Shown piece after piece: positions 24,801 through 39,800 of a DNA stretch of 64,000 bases (position 1 is its first letter; every line of letters begins with the position of its first letter). The notes beneath the pieces are model-generated. The model worked only from the letters and a program-made list of their open reading frames with translations, was not told where the DNA came from and ran no database searches. Both the position numbers and the translations under genes were made by a program. The stretch comes from Branchiostoma floridae (lineage: Eukaryota; Chordata; Leptocardii; Amphioxiformes; Branchiostomatidae): the NCBI RefSeq assembly GCF_000003815.2, contig NC_049992.1, forward strand, positions 385,930-449,929. The letters run 5' to 3'.

Positions 24801-27800
24801 ATGGACGATCTACTGCTTCTGTGACATCACCAAGCAGGATAAAGTTAAAATTAAACTTCTTACACAAAAATTGGACTTACAAGCAACCCCAAGTACTTAG
24901 TATACTATACAATTTACAGCATTTCACATGGGCCATGTAAGACCGTCAGTTAATCTACATGCAAAACTTGGTGATATGGCTCCACACTTTGTTGGAAAAA
25001 TAGTAGAAATTAGGCAAATATAGAGACAGATAACACACCAGAGGAGTTAGCCAGCCAAACTCTACTCCTCTTGTTTACATTTTGACCTCAATAACTTTTT
25101 TGTTCCAAAACGACCGAGAACTGAGGAGATTTATTGGTTTGGCCTAAATATTTATCAAAATGAGTTCCAATATTCCCCTGATAATTTCCCAGTTTCTGTG
25201 ATGGATGTTTTTTGTCCCTACCAAACCCAGCTGGCTCCAGAGCCCAGTCAGACCACAGGTGCAGAAATAACGGATTCAAACAAACACATTTCAGATGCAC
25301 CGTGGGACCAACATGACACGTTTGATTTAGTTTTATGGACTCATATAATCTAACGTTTTCAGTCCTTGATCCCTTCCATAAAGAGGAATGTTTGGTTTGT
25401 GAGTTTGCCTTCATACATGCTAGAAATACATTATGTATATCCAGTGCTATTTGAATGATACTGAATTCCACAATTAGCCCTACACTGTACTTCTTATTGG
25501 AAAGTGTCATAATATAAACACTTTCTTCCTGTAAGAAAAAAAAAGACTAAAAGTGTAAGAATTAGCATATGATTATATTTTAAGGACTGTTTCTTGATTT
25601 TTTTCAATGCTCTGCATGTAACAGTCGTTGCCATACATTGTATCATGTACAAATGTCGAGCAATAAAGTTCATATGTAAGAACATGATACCTTTCTTGGG
25701 GTCTTTCTTTCCATAAGAAAAAAACAGCAAAAAGAAAATTTGTGTAGCATACAATAACAATTTAATCAATATTGTGTGATTTGTATTGTTATCTATAATC
25801 TCCCGACCACAATATTCTAACATGGGGACAAAGCACAACAGAACAAAGGAAACACATCGCCGTTTCTGTGCGGAAAATTGCACGTTTAACCGTGAAATGA
25901 ACGTGGTGGTTACCTAGCAACCAGCTCTATGGCTTCCCCCTCGTTGCCATGGATCAGGTGGAGGCAGCAGGTGGGGTCAAGGTTCAGTGGGGGGTCGGTT
26001 CCTGACCTCAGGCCCTCCCTCACATCCGTGATGTAGGTGATCGGAACTGGACCAGAGAAAAAAATCAACATTACCATGGAGGATGAACATGAAAGCAGAG
26101 TCTGAGAGTAAAGTCTGTTGTTTGTCTCCTAGGCCTATGCTTTCATTCAATCATCTTGCTAAATGTGTAACATGCATTGGCATAATACCGGTCATAAGCC
26201 TTATACCGGTCGATTAAAAATAGTGGAACTTAAAGAGATCTACACATGCAACAATAGTTATTTCTGAGGTATGCACACTTCGGACATCTAGGTGTCCAAT
26301 ACATAATTTACAAAGCATCGATAACAATGCATTCGAAGACAACAAGGCCAAAAGTTTTCAGGTCATTTTCGGGGCAGGCGAGCTCGTCGTGGGACAAACA
26401 CACTGTCACGTTCATCGCCAGATTTGTAGATAATAATCACATGTGCTCACGGCACAAGACGAGCATGATTCAACAGCAATCTTGAATTTCTTTTGGTGAC
26501 CTACAACTCGTGTAAAAGTGTGAGGAACCGTTGCATGATAGCCCGGATCTACGGCTGAATGGGTCAAATTGAACGTACGCCGCCATTTTTCCGCCATTTT
26601 TAATGCTACGGCCAGCAGTAAAGTTTTATGTCATAGCGGTTGTGACGGACCAAAATTAAATGAAAATTCTTGTCAGTATACGCCCATTTTCTCATGACTT
26701 TTTGTAAGCTCATGCAGATTTTTGTTTTGTGCAACTACTAACAGGAAAGAAAGGAACAACAGAGGATGAATAAAGGTACATAGCGGCAGTTAATTGTGCC
26801 GTGTTTCGTTCGGCCGGTATAGTGCACCCCCTTCCAACCACGCGCCCGTTCTCCGTGCAATTCCGCGGTGTGTTCCAATTACGATATTATGTTTTTAGCA
26901 GGACCAGAGAGACAAAATAATTTACACAGAAGAAGTGGCAAAGGTAAGCTGTAACAGCAACATGTAACTGGAGAAAATGATGCGTTGATCATTTGCCAAA
27001 TTAGCATTGCTTGAGAAATTGCAGTAAACCGACCGGTATTATGCCAATGGATGTTACTTAAAATATGTCAGAAAACCTAAGAAATCAATTTGCATGGCCA
27101 TGCACCAGTGACAAGTCTTGTTGTACCTGTACATGGATCTATTCAGACTGAACAATGATCATACAATCTGTATCTTTGATATATCCTTACATCTTCCCTC
27201 ATGACTTCAATGAAAAGCCTACAGACCCATTTGAGCTTCTTATGAATAAACAACGGTCAACCCAGGGATATCTCCAGGACCTGCCTTGGGACCAGCTGCT
27301 TGGGACATAAACTTACTTGTTGGGACAGAAAAAATTTCACCCCGTCCATCCCAAAAGAAGACATGAAACTGGTGATAATGTTTTTGTAAGCTTGAAATAA
27401 CAGATTCAAGAACAAAATTTAACAACATGGGCTCCCTAATAATCAGTAAAAAAAAAGAACAGAAAAATTTAAGGCTACAGCTCGGGTTCAAACAAACATA
27501 ACATGACTGAGTTCGAGACCAAGATAGTGTTGTCTTACTTTTGGCATTGTCTCCTTTCCTTGAGGGCTTCCATCTGACGCAGGACTTGTCCTCGTCTAAG
27601 TAGAAGTTTTTGGGCAGGCTGCGGGCTCCATCCTTCAGCTTGGTGAGGAGAGAGCCTTCCTGGAGCCGGGCCAGACATGAGGACACTGGAACACAATGGG
27701 TAACAGGTCAGAATAACATCTGAATCTAGAGGTCCTAAGTTCAAACCCCAGGCACGAGGATACACTGATAACAACAGAAAACATGTAAACGACAGAGTCT

Positions 27801-30800
27801 AGAGGTCCAGGGGTCGAATCCCATACACAAGGATACTGGAACACAACAGGAAACAATCATGTAAGACTTAAGGTCCTGGGTTCGAATGCCCCCGGACACT
27901 GGAACATAACGGGAAACATGTCAGATAACGCAAGATTCTAGAAGTCCTGGGGTCGAATCACTAGCATTTTACTTGCTTACTTAAATTTTACAGTCAATGC
28001 ATATTAGCACACTTTTCCAATGTGATTATTAATGTTATGTATGGCTGAAGGATACAGAAACAAAACCTAATAGAATCATAGCTTAAGTAATCATATTTAG
28101 ATTTTTCACCCATAGTTAACCCCAGAGGGTGTGTCTGATTACCAGGAATCAGTACATTCAAGTACAGTCAAACCTGTATTAGCGGCCACCTTTGCATAAC
28201 GGCCACCTGCCCATAGTGGCCACTTTTTGTCGGTCCCTTGGATTCGTAATGATTAAGAAATAGGCTTAGCGGCCACCTGTCCAACGCGGCCACGGCCACA
28301 CGATTTCCGGTCCCGCAGACACAGAAACACTGCCGATTACGGCCACGCGGACCGCTGATCTATGTTTCGGCACGCGTTCGGCCATATACAGCGGCCGTAT
28401 CGTCACCCTACGCCGGATTTAAAACCTCTTTGACTTATTTTGAAAACAAAACTTCGTAAACTGGCGCTACCCATACCCGCTGACAAAAAGGTCATATAAG
28501 GTCAATAGACGACACCACTATTACGGAGGTAAATTGTGTTAAAGTTACGTTCTAATACACTATCGCTTAGGTTAATTTACATCACAAAAATTTCTAAATA
28601 AATTGTTACAAAGACGAAATGATATGAACTTCAGACTATGGTGGATTTTATTCTTACATTTATCAAGAGATAAGTCTAAAATGACGTGACTTTTCTTGTG
28701 AGTACCACATTAGCATGATGGGCGAATCTGACGTGTGAACGCGAGTGGGAACACACGGACGGCCAAGTATCAAAGGATACAAGACGAAAGATCAAAGAAA
28801 TATGACGATACCGGTCTCTTCAGACAATATCAACTGTAGAACATTTAAAACTTTTTATAGCTTTTGTTTTCTTAATACATATAGTGTAAAAATCATTGCA
28901 GTACATGCACAGTACTGTATTATGTGAATAAAGATCAGTGGGTACTAAAACCATGTGTAACTTATTCCTTTTGGTCAACTTATTAGCATATTCTCTATAG
29001 TGGCCACCTCTCTATAGTGGCCAATTTTGACCAGTCCCTTGAGTGGCCGCTATAGACAGGTTTGACTGTAGTAGAAATCAAACATAGGGAAAGTAAATCT
29101 ATCCAATAGACAGGATACAATTATACAGCATTTGTTATAGACTATCTACAAATCTACATGTTTGAACAAAGCAGAAATAAAATATGTATTCTACAGTATA
29201 TCAACATGACTAACAACACTGAGAGCACACGCCATATAATAGTCCAATAAATATATTTACCATGCACTAAATCTTGACATGATAAGCATATTGGATTATT
29301 CTGTGTGTATTCAGGAATCATAGTTCTGCCATAGTGTTTGTAGATCTAATAAACTTCATACGTTTGCATATATTTACATGTCCAAGGGAAAAGGCTGTAT
29401 AAACATCTCATTCAGTTGATGCTAGCAATTATAAAAAGGTTCAGGAAAAATGAGATTCAAGAGAGCATGGAAAAAAGTGTGTGTCATTGTTAGCGTGTGT
29501 GTGTGTGTGCATGTGTATGTGTGTGTGTGCGTGTGTGTGCACATATTTCTGTATACGTGTATGCCAATGTGTGTGACTATGTGTGTGCTTGAATATGCGT
29601 ATTTGTTTGCATGCCTGCGTATGATTCACAGAGTAAAATAGTATCTATTCCGATTGTATGTATCATTCTAAAAACATGAGTCAGCATGGAAATATTGGCA
29701 ACAGCCACCAAAGCGGAAAATTGACTTTGAATGTCAGCTACTATTCTCATTCCATATCCTATAACTTGTGTATAGCTGATGTGGTGACTCAGCCTTAGTA
29801 ACAACAGAGTCTGCATTTCAGTACCAGGGACAGAACCATGTCACTTTCAGGTGGTTATTGTAATAGAATTGTAGCTGCCTCCAATATACTGTAAATGCAT
29901 TTCAGTACGTGGGAACTTACTTTCGCGGTAGCGCCATAGACTGTAGCCACATACTGTAATAGAAAAATTTTTGCGGTAGTTTTAAGTTCATGGCGAATTG
30001 GTCACCGTGAAAACCGCAAAGTTTAACATAAAACTGCCGCGAACATTTCTGCATTAAATTTTACAGTATGGGGTCTGTGAGTAGCCCAATGTTACAGAAA
30101 CTCTGTCGACTTTTCCTTCATATCTTATCCGGTACAAACATTCCATATTTCAGGCTCAACCGTCACAAAATCATGGCATTGTTTTAAATCCCCAAAGGAC
30201 CTTGTTAGAATAATTCTCACTACAAATAGAGTTTTTTAGACTAATCTACTACAAAATTATTCAAAATTCATCATCAAAACTTTCCACGCAATTTTTGCTG
30301 CTACTAGCAAAATTCTTCATATTTCCATGAACTGTATTTCCTACCATTGCAACCCTAATTCTGCTGTTTATGGCCTGATTACCTAATCAGCCATGATGTA
30401 TTTATACAGAATTAAGCCACCTAAATCTGTTTAAGGCAGTGACTCTTTGTTGATCATTTTGTGGATTATCAGAAAGCTATTCAGCACCTCAGACAGACAC
30501 CCCTACAAGGTAACGATAGTTCACATTTATCCGGGGGGTAACCTATATCCGTTGTTTTCAAAAGAGTGCATTTAGGGATATCAAGTCGACGGATGGTGAT
30601 CACAAACCGTAAAGTGCATTTTTAAAAATATTGCCGTTTGAATTTGACACCGAGCGTCGATCTGATATACCTAAAATGCACTGTTTTTGAAAACAACGGA
30701 TATAGGTTACCCCGCGGATAAAGGTGAACTAGCGTTACTCAAAGTGGAAACATGGTTCCCAGTATCAGGACTTTAGTCTAGAAACTTATTATTTATGCCG

Positions 30801-33800
30801 CATGGAAATAAATTCGTACAGTGCAATAATGCAATTTATTTATTTATTTCATATTATGAGGCGTGGGTAACCCCTTCAACTTTAGAAAGTTGGTTTCCAA
30901 CGGGGCCCACCATACATGTAAACAGACATGTTACATTCAGTCAAAGTGGAAACGCCAGTGGATAGCATACAGTAGGGAACATAAAATCCAAGGTGTCCAA
31001 ACAAAATCATCATAGCTGGATACTGTCTGAATCATACAATTCAGTCCAGAATTCTGGTGCAGTTTCAAAAGGCAAAATGGTTCACAACAGTGTGAGACAC
31101 CTCCAATAATTTGGCCACGACTAGATTAGAGGCCCATTGATTATCACACGATCATTAGAAGCCTATTGATTATTTATGGACACAAATGAATACTGTGGTC
31201 AGTTTAACGCCACATTGATATCCGATTAGCGCATACTTGATTATTGCTGCTTTTAACTGACTGCAATTTTCTCTATCGCTATATAGCTAACATCCTTTCA
31301 AAATTTTCAACAAAAATTGTACAGAAAGGAAATAACTATCAAAAATGATGCAAACTGAAAAATGCACATGGTTTCTAATATTTGATTTTATAATAAGGGA
31401 ATGACTGAATATATTATCGGACATGTTAGCATGTGAGTAAAAAGCCTTAGAGGTCCTTTCAAAATTTCAATAAAAATTGGATGGCAATGAAATACAATTT
31501 AACAGACTGAAAATGTGCATCCCAAGGTTGGTTTCTTTTTGTACAATAAAATAACCATGCAAATAGTGTTTACTAAGCATGTTATAATTACACTCCAGAC
31601 AGAGGATTATCCAACAAAATGGAAATAAAATCAAACAGACTGAAAAACACATCCCAAGGTTGCCCTATTTTCTCTTTTTTTCACTGCAAAATGACCATCT
31701 AAATCTAATCAGATGTATAAGTGTGTCACATGCAGGCCTTGAGGCTCGAGGTAAACAAGACGGCCAGACAACCACATGGATGGCACAATAGCACCGAGGA
31801 CAGGGAACAAAGGCCCTCACCACGGGTGCCGCATCACTACAGCCCTCATACCAGGAACAACAATGGATGATGTGTACATACACACACAACCAGGCCTGTC
31901 TACCGCATGTGTCTCAATACTGGCACAAAACAACCAAAACAAATGGACTAGTATCATGCAGCAGCTCTCATCATTATGCATATATCCTGTATGTGTAAAA
32001 TATTGTGTATAGACTTATTAGGACTTTAAATGATACAAACTGTACCTCAGTCTGTTGTATACTTTGTCTGACCCTTTCCTTTTCCTCATGACCTTAATCA
32101 AAAGCTGCCTGCAAGATGATTTGAGCTTTCATGAATACAATAAACAAAGGTTCAAACCAACAAACTGCCACAGGCAGAAAAAAACGCCACCATTTTACAA
32201 GTGACATCCATCCCCATGCCATTGTAAACATGAACACTCGTCAAAATATCTCCGCAACAAAGAATGCCACGAACCTGTATGATATAACATTCTACTCCCG
32301 TGCTGCCGTGGGTTTTAACACTGCGCGGAATGTCCATTCAACATTCCTGAAATATTCCGGATGTCAAAGAGCGCAGGCACGTGTTTGCAGACGGGAATCC
32401 GTACATCCTTGCACATCCGTGTGCGTTGCTCATATTAACCACCCCGACCGCAGTGATCGCAAACACGTCGTCATCATGTAAATGACATTCATGAGGAGGA
32501 GCAGAGACCAGAGGGGAATCTAAAATGGATCTCGGGCGGGCTTAATGTAACGTTATGTTTGACGTCCAATTTTGTAAAATCCATAATCAATAGTGCATGG
32601 TGTATGCAAAAAGATAATCAGAATTAACTTTTAGTATCTGTTTTATCATTTTAAGTTCTATCAATGCCTGAAAATATATTCTTTTTGAAATTAGAACTAT
32701 TATGGCATAGATATTCAAAACAATTATTAAAACTTATAACAAATATCTTTTATACAGTCACATTTATGTAAAACCCTCTTTAATAGTGACCTGGAATGGA
32801 CTTTCATTAAATCATCATTTTATTATTTGTCTATGATAAAAACCTTTGAAATTCCAACTCTGGCCACCTGGTACATGTAGTGTTTATCAGTTCTCAACAC
32901 TCACTCTATCTAACTCCATAATCAATACAAGTTCTACCTTAGCATGCTGAAAGTTACGCTAATGTGATAAAGATTATTTGGTTAATTCTAAGTCTAACCA
33001 CCCATCTGTAAGAAATTCTACTAAAACTGGAGTGTATGATATGAAGCAAACCCCCACTGCAGCTGTACATGTGATAATGCTCCTGCAGTAGTGGTTATCA
33101 CACTGTACAGGGTACCCCCTGGCTCCCACCTGCGTCTGGCACTGATGATGATAATTAGCATAGAGATTATCCACTGCAGCTGAGAGATATAGATAGGTTA
33201 TATTATGTATAGATACTATCATTATGATAGTACAGCTTTGCAGTGTGATATGACCATGCTAGTATCCTCAATGCTATGTCTAGTTGTTTGTATGTTTGTA
33301 ATGTATATTTCACAAGTTTTACACAAATAGTAAGACCAGAATATATGTGCAAAGATACTATCATAATATGATGACAATTAGCATAGAGATTAACAACTGA
33401 TAGAATCATAGATATTGAAAGTAACAGATTTGCAGTGTGATATGATCATACTAGTATCCTCAATGCTATGTCTACAAAATGTAGTTGTTCGTATATTCGT
33501 AATGTAACGTTAGTTCACCTTTATCCGTTGGGTAACCTATATCCGTTGCTTTTCAAAAACAGGGTATTTATTTAGGCACATCAAGTCGAAGGGTGGTAAT
33601 TTTAAACTACAATATCCTGAAAATATTGCAATTTGAAACTAACGTCCGCCAACGTGATATCCCCAAATACCCTGTTTTAAAAGCAACGGATATAGGTTAC
33701 CCAACGGATAAAGGTGAACAAGCGTTATACAACATGTATTCATTATACCAGTTTTACACGAATAGTAAGACCAGAATGTACTTTTAAGGTTTGATCCAGA

Positions 33801-36800
33801 GTCACACAAGTATCACTTCTGATAGACAAAGATACTATCATAATATCATAGTACAGCTTTATAGTGTGCTAGTAGCTTTGATGCTATGTCTTTTGTTTGC
33901 ATGTTTAATGTTATGGTTTTCTCATTGTTACAAATCCCCCACCCTGCAAAAACCATAATCAAAACAGCACATGTCAAGCTCTGCCATTTATCAAAACAGC
34001 ACAAACCAATCCATCAACGGGTACCCGCGATTTGGAAAGGTGATTGCGCATTTTTACGACAATATCTTTCCACTAATTTGTTTCTGACGGCATACGCAAT
34101 TTCGTGGCCCTCCCCTGGGCAGCTCCCAAACAAAACAATGGAGTCCCCCGCACCTATTGACAATGGGGTTATGGGGTTAAGCACCGCCCCTGGCAAAGTT
34201 ATTCATTTCTGACACTGATATAATCTATCTATATGGGTCACTGCATGGGTGCTTTCACTGAACATTGATTATTGTAGTAGCAACCGTTGAACATTTTGTT
34301 TTTTTATTGATTTATTTATTTCTGTATTATTTTACATTGACCGTTGATGATGATTCTTTTACCTGAGGGTAAGCTCCTATCAGTGAGTAGGACTGCTTTT
34401 CAGGAAGGCACTAGGTACACAAACAATTTGTTTGTTTGTTTGTTTGTATTGCATACCCAGTAAACCCCTAATCGCATGCATGTGATTGACAACATGTAAC
34501 ATTTTCTTGAAGTTTGTGTATAAATCTACAGTTGGGACACCATCTTTTAATTGCTATGAACTGATATTTTGTATTAAATCAAGGAGCTTTCATAACGCTA
34601 TTTACATTTTTGTACCTCTATCCTAAGGGTAACCTACAAAATGTAAATCTGTCTTTTTTTAAAGGGATATCAAGTCAACAGACAGTAGTTTCAAACTGCA
34701 AATTTTGCAATATTATGAAAATATTAAATCAAATATGAAACAGTACTACTATGTGTCTGTTGCAACCTGCTATACATAATAATGAGAGAAAATCCACCAA
34801 AAAACAACTTCAGTGTTCAAAATACCACCTGCATATGCAGGTTAGTGCAGGTAAAATTGGAGCTGTGCAGGTATTACTGGTGTCTACCTGCAACTAACCT
34901 GCACTTGTCCATGTACTGGGTTTATATATTACTGTCCTACAATGTATAACGTAGCTGTATAATATATGAATTGTTGTTAGCTGCATTGACTGTTACCACC
35001 TATAAAGTATAAATTCAAAGAAAAAATAGCAATGGTTCTTCAACAATTTTAGCATGATCCATACTTACTAAATTCAGAGTGGTGCAGGTAAAATTTGTCT
35101 GGTGCAGGTAATTTTCAATGTTACCTGCACCAGTACAGGTATGAAAAAAAAACACATTTAGAGCCCTGAACTTCAAACTAGAAATGAAATTATCCAGGCC
35201 CCATTGGACAATGATCTGATACAGGAAGTGACAGTTAGCCACAACGCTGGTCGGGCGCTCAAGATAATTGGATCATTCTAAGGCCATACCAATTTAATTT
35301 CTTGGTTCTCGGAATTTAAAAAAGGAAATATGCTCAACTGGAAAAAAACATTATGAAAACAAAGCCAGAGGACCAGGTTTATGCCTTGGTGCACTCAGTT
35401 TTATGGAGTGAATATGGTCACATTCAAGTCTTCCTCCATGCTCTATGCTTTTCACGATGTCCGCTTGCAACATTTTTATTTGTAAAAATCCGAGATCCGA
35501 GGAAATCATTTGGCATGGCGTAATGGTCAACCACTCAGGCGTCAGGGAGTAAATGGGTGTGACAGAGAAATCAGCGTCCAGCCACAAAACCGCTCCTGAG
35601 CCTGCATGGAGGGTAGGCTTTGTCCAGAGAGCTTGGGCGAAATGTTGAAAGTAAAGTTGGAATCAAAATCATGACATTTTGTTATCAATCTAGATAATGT
35701 CAAAACTAGTATTCGAGACGTCTGTTTGTACAATAATATTTATCACAGTTCATTGTTTGTAATGTTACATACATATCCACCTATCTTGTTTCAACGCATG
35801 TACATTGTAATATAGTCCTACGAGGCAAGAACCTTAGCGAACATTTCGCTATTCAAAGACTTACCATGGCTCAAGATAATTTCTGTTGCCAGCAACCTTT
35901 CAAGTTGTATCAAAGTTTTCACTTGAAAGATGGATTCAACAAACAATATTATGATCCTGTTACCAAGGAGCTTTTGTTTTATAAAGATGGATTTTTATAA
36001 AAGCTCCTTGCTGTTACCAATACAGTAATTTTAGTAATTATTAGGGCTCGAAATACCTTTTTTCTGTACACAACATCGCAGTTTGTCAGAATTTTTTTCC
36101 TGTAATCAGAAAAACGCAATTCCAATTGTTTCATGCCTGCAAGGTCTGTACTGAATAAAAAAAAGCGAAGTTCAACCATAAATAAACAAATGACAATTCC
36201 ATAAACTCTCCTTCAGTTAAAGACTTCAGACTTTTCCCCGACTCCATTCTTTATTGGACCAGCCAGACAGATCTGTGTATATTCCAACATTCCAAATTCT
36301 ACAGCAGAAATAATTCTTTCTCTTAAGTCCACAAGCTGAACTATGTCAAGATGGCAAATGCTAAAAGCATTTCACAAATCAATGGTGACAACATGATCAG
36401 GCCTAGGAAAAAAAATGTTTTGTTTCCTGTTTCCTGTTTCCCGACCTATACCCTATAAAAACCTGCCGACCCTAGACTTCTTGGGGGGTGGGCAGTGGAG
36501 TCACATAGCTTCCAGTTAGAATTTTTATTCAGTCTGCAAGCATTGAAGTAAAAACACTGCTTGTCCTAAGATATAATGTAGGATAAATGTAACTATCTAT
36601 TATGCACAACATTCAAGTTTGACATTCAAAAAAACACTTAGTGTCCTTAATATTCATTTCAGTTTACTTTTAAGCAATGGTACAAATTTGTTAAACTATA
36701 TATAATTGTAATATGTCACACTAGAGTTTGGGCCATCCTAAAAAAATTACAAGAAAAAAAAAGATAATCCCTACCTACTAACTTAAAGTTAAACCCTAAT

Positions 36801-39800
36801 TTTTTCAGGGCTGAAACAGGAAACACAACATCTTTTTTCCTAGGCCTCAACAAACCAATTTGATAGACTGGGTCCACTTCAGTTTTTCAATTGTTTTTCC
36901 TGGAAATGTTGGTGAAGAAAACAGTCTCACAGGTGGGTAAAGCAAATAGCCGGGTCAGGTAGACTTTGGAGTTTGCACAGTACTGCAGTGGCGCTGTTAT
37001 ACGTATTATTTTCCTATGGATCATACTTGGACTCGTCCATTGAGAAATGCAAACAGATGTCAACTACCTTGACTTGAAAAGGTAACTTACTGTACTTTCT
37101 TACAGCTATCTAATAGAGTAGTTAAGTGAATACCATCTAAGGGTGCGTTGGCAACTTGTAAGATCTGTTACAGTATGTTACAGGTATGATATGTTGAGTC
37201 AAAATAAAGCTATCTTAGTATATCGTTGCATATACTAACAAGGTACAAAACATATGGTAGAATGAAAGCTCAGGGTTCATAGTCTGTCCGTTCGTTTTGG
37301 TCATTTCTTTAAATTTACTTCAAGAGTCTCTAAAAGGCAGCCAGATTTGGAGCCGTACATGTGTCGGTTGGTAGGTTGTTCCAGACAAATGTGTATAACG
37401 TTAAGTTTCAGGTGGATTGGAATGATACATGTACTTGGACTTGTAAGTCCAGGGACACAGACAGACGTTTAAAACTGTTGTAGGGGCCACCCACCAGTGT
37501 CTTGAGATAAAATAAATAAAAAAATAAACTTCAAGAATTTTTAAAGATAAACTGTACTTCTTCTGAGGGTCTGCATGGGGGGGGGGGCATCCTGACAACG
37601 CTTTCCGATGAATTCAGAAGAACCACCTACGAATTACGCTAAAATCAAGGAAGCCAATTACGCAAACTTTGGTCATCTCGCTACAAATTACTTGAATAAG
37701 ACAGCTTTCCACATGGATAACAGACCATCAAAATAGGCTGCCTGTGTCTTACGAATAAGAGCATGCAGACCCTCCAATAGCCTGGGGGTAACAAGTTGAC
37801 AACTTGTCCTTACTTTACCTTTAAGGCCTTGGCAACTTTGCAACTATGTAGCTGTATACTGTATTGTATACACACACCGCAGCATAGCTAAACAAACTTT
37901 GTATTGTTTTCGAAGAACGTTCTAAATTTGAAATTGAACATGGCACTGTGTTGAAGTAGGGTATCCAAGACACACTAGCTTGTATTATGTAAGGCAATAA
38001 CTTTGCAGTTAAGCATTACCATCTGATAACTATCAAAGCTAGAGTATTTACACTTGCCGTCATGAAAATTCTTTTCAGGGCAGCAAAGGAGCCCCGATAA
38101 TAATCGAATGGGAACCAGGCTAGGGTTCAATCACATCAGGGCTCGAAATCCTTTTTTCTGCATACCTGCACCGGTGCAGGTAACATTGAAACTAACCTGC
38201 ACCAGACATTAGTTTTACCTGCACCACTCTGAATTTAGAAATTTTACCTGCACCACTCTGGATTCAGGAAGTATATGGATCGTACTTAAATTGTTCAGTA
38301 ACGATAATGTTATTCTTTTTTATATTTTATAGGTGGTAACAGTCAATACAGCTAATAACAATCCAAATACACCTACATCATAGGACATTTATGTATAAAA
38401 CCCAGTACATGGACTAGTGCAGGTTAGGTGCAGGTAGACATCAGAAATACCTGCACAGCTCCAATTTTACCTGCACTAACCTGTATATGCAGGTGGTATT
38501 TCTAGCCCTGTACATGCATCAAAGGTTTGTACAATTCTTAAGCAGGCTGGAACCGGCCTATCCACTGACAAGGACCTACATGAATGTAAGAAAGCCTTTT
38601 CTAAAACAAGACAGCTAAATTTTGTACGATACACACGCAACTTTCGCAAGAACTTTCCCTCAGTTTGTAAATATTAGTAAAACAAATGTGACAGACCTTT
38701 AAGTTAGCTAATACGTCAGATTAATTACTCTGAGGGTATGTGAAATATACTTTTTAACTACCCACTAAAAAATTAAAGTTAGGAGACTGATGATGATGAT
38801 GAAGAAGAAGAAATTAAGTTGAAAACACTCATTTATTCCACATATGAATGTCTAAAAGTGTTTTTGACTGTTATGTTAAATGTTAATCAATATTTGTCAT
38901 ACATGTACCTTTGGCATGTCCTTGCACATGTAAGGCCAATAAAGTCATGACCTAAATAAACGTCATGACAGCATCACCTGTATACATTTAGTGTTCAACA
39001 TCCAAAGTCAATTACAAATGATACACTATGGTCACAGAAAAACTCCTGTTCAGGCTTGAATTCATTTGACAATGTTTGTTTTTGCCAAAACAGATTGGTA
39101 CAATTTGCGGTGCAAGTTTAGGTAGCATACAATGTAGTGCAATGTATCTTGTCATCAGTTATATCAAGATTACAAAGATTGTGTCAGGCGCACAAGGCAC
39201 TAGCTAATCTCCAAGCAGATCCTACAACGGCATAAGATAGTACTAAACTGGCCAAGAAGTGTACATTTGCTATGTAGGTAGCGAAACACACTCCTAAGCC
39301 GGCTTCACTCCTCTGCCAGCTTTGGGGAAAGTTGCGTAAAGTGCAATTCCCAGGGGCACAACATCGGTGGCATGTCAGAGGATTCAAACCCAGGACCTAC
39401 GGGTTCTAGGTCAAACATCCTAGCCACTATACCAACACAATGTCACAACCCAGCCTGGATGCTACAGGTACAAAATGCCAAGGCTAGGGTGGAGCCTTAG
39501 AACATTTGATGCCTCTAAATGTCACTTCTGGAGTCATGTCTAGTCTTTCAGCAGCGAGAACACTGGCTACAATAAACATGCTTCCCAATGATATATAATG
39601 CAATCAATTAATTAAGACTTAGTATTCACAGAGATACGAATGACTGAAATCAAGTTCCATAACATTTGGTGCTGAGTTACATAATGGATCTAACTTATTC
39701 TAAGGACATGAAAATGCCAAGGCCAGGGTGGAACCTTAGAACAATTCTGGGAACATTCGATACACTGGTACCACCATGGCATGTCAGAGGATTCAAACCA

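Noticed and set aside
25088..25883. 140- and 129-codon minus ORFs between PLC exons 3 and 4
   Set aside because: No recognisable domain, no splice-site support and AT-driven composition. They lie in an intron already bounded by in-phase PLC exons.
26412..26597. 61-codon minus ORF as a host gene
   Set aside because: It lies inside a two-copy inverted-repeat element and recurs in the other copy, so it belongs to the element. Differences between copies do not show clear protein constraint.
27686..27975. tRNA genes suggested by GTTCGAATCC boxes
   Set aside because: No acceptor stem or A box at the right distance. The boxes are SINE-like pieces in a tandem array.
29441..29641. His/Val-rich ORFs on both strands
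   Set aside because: Produced by the TG microsatellite.
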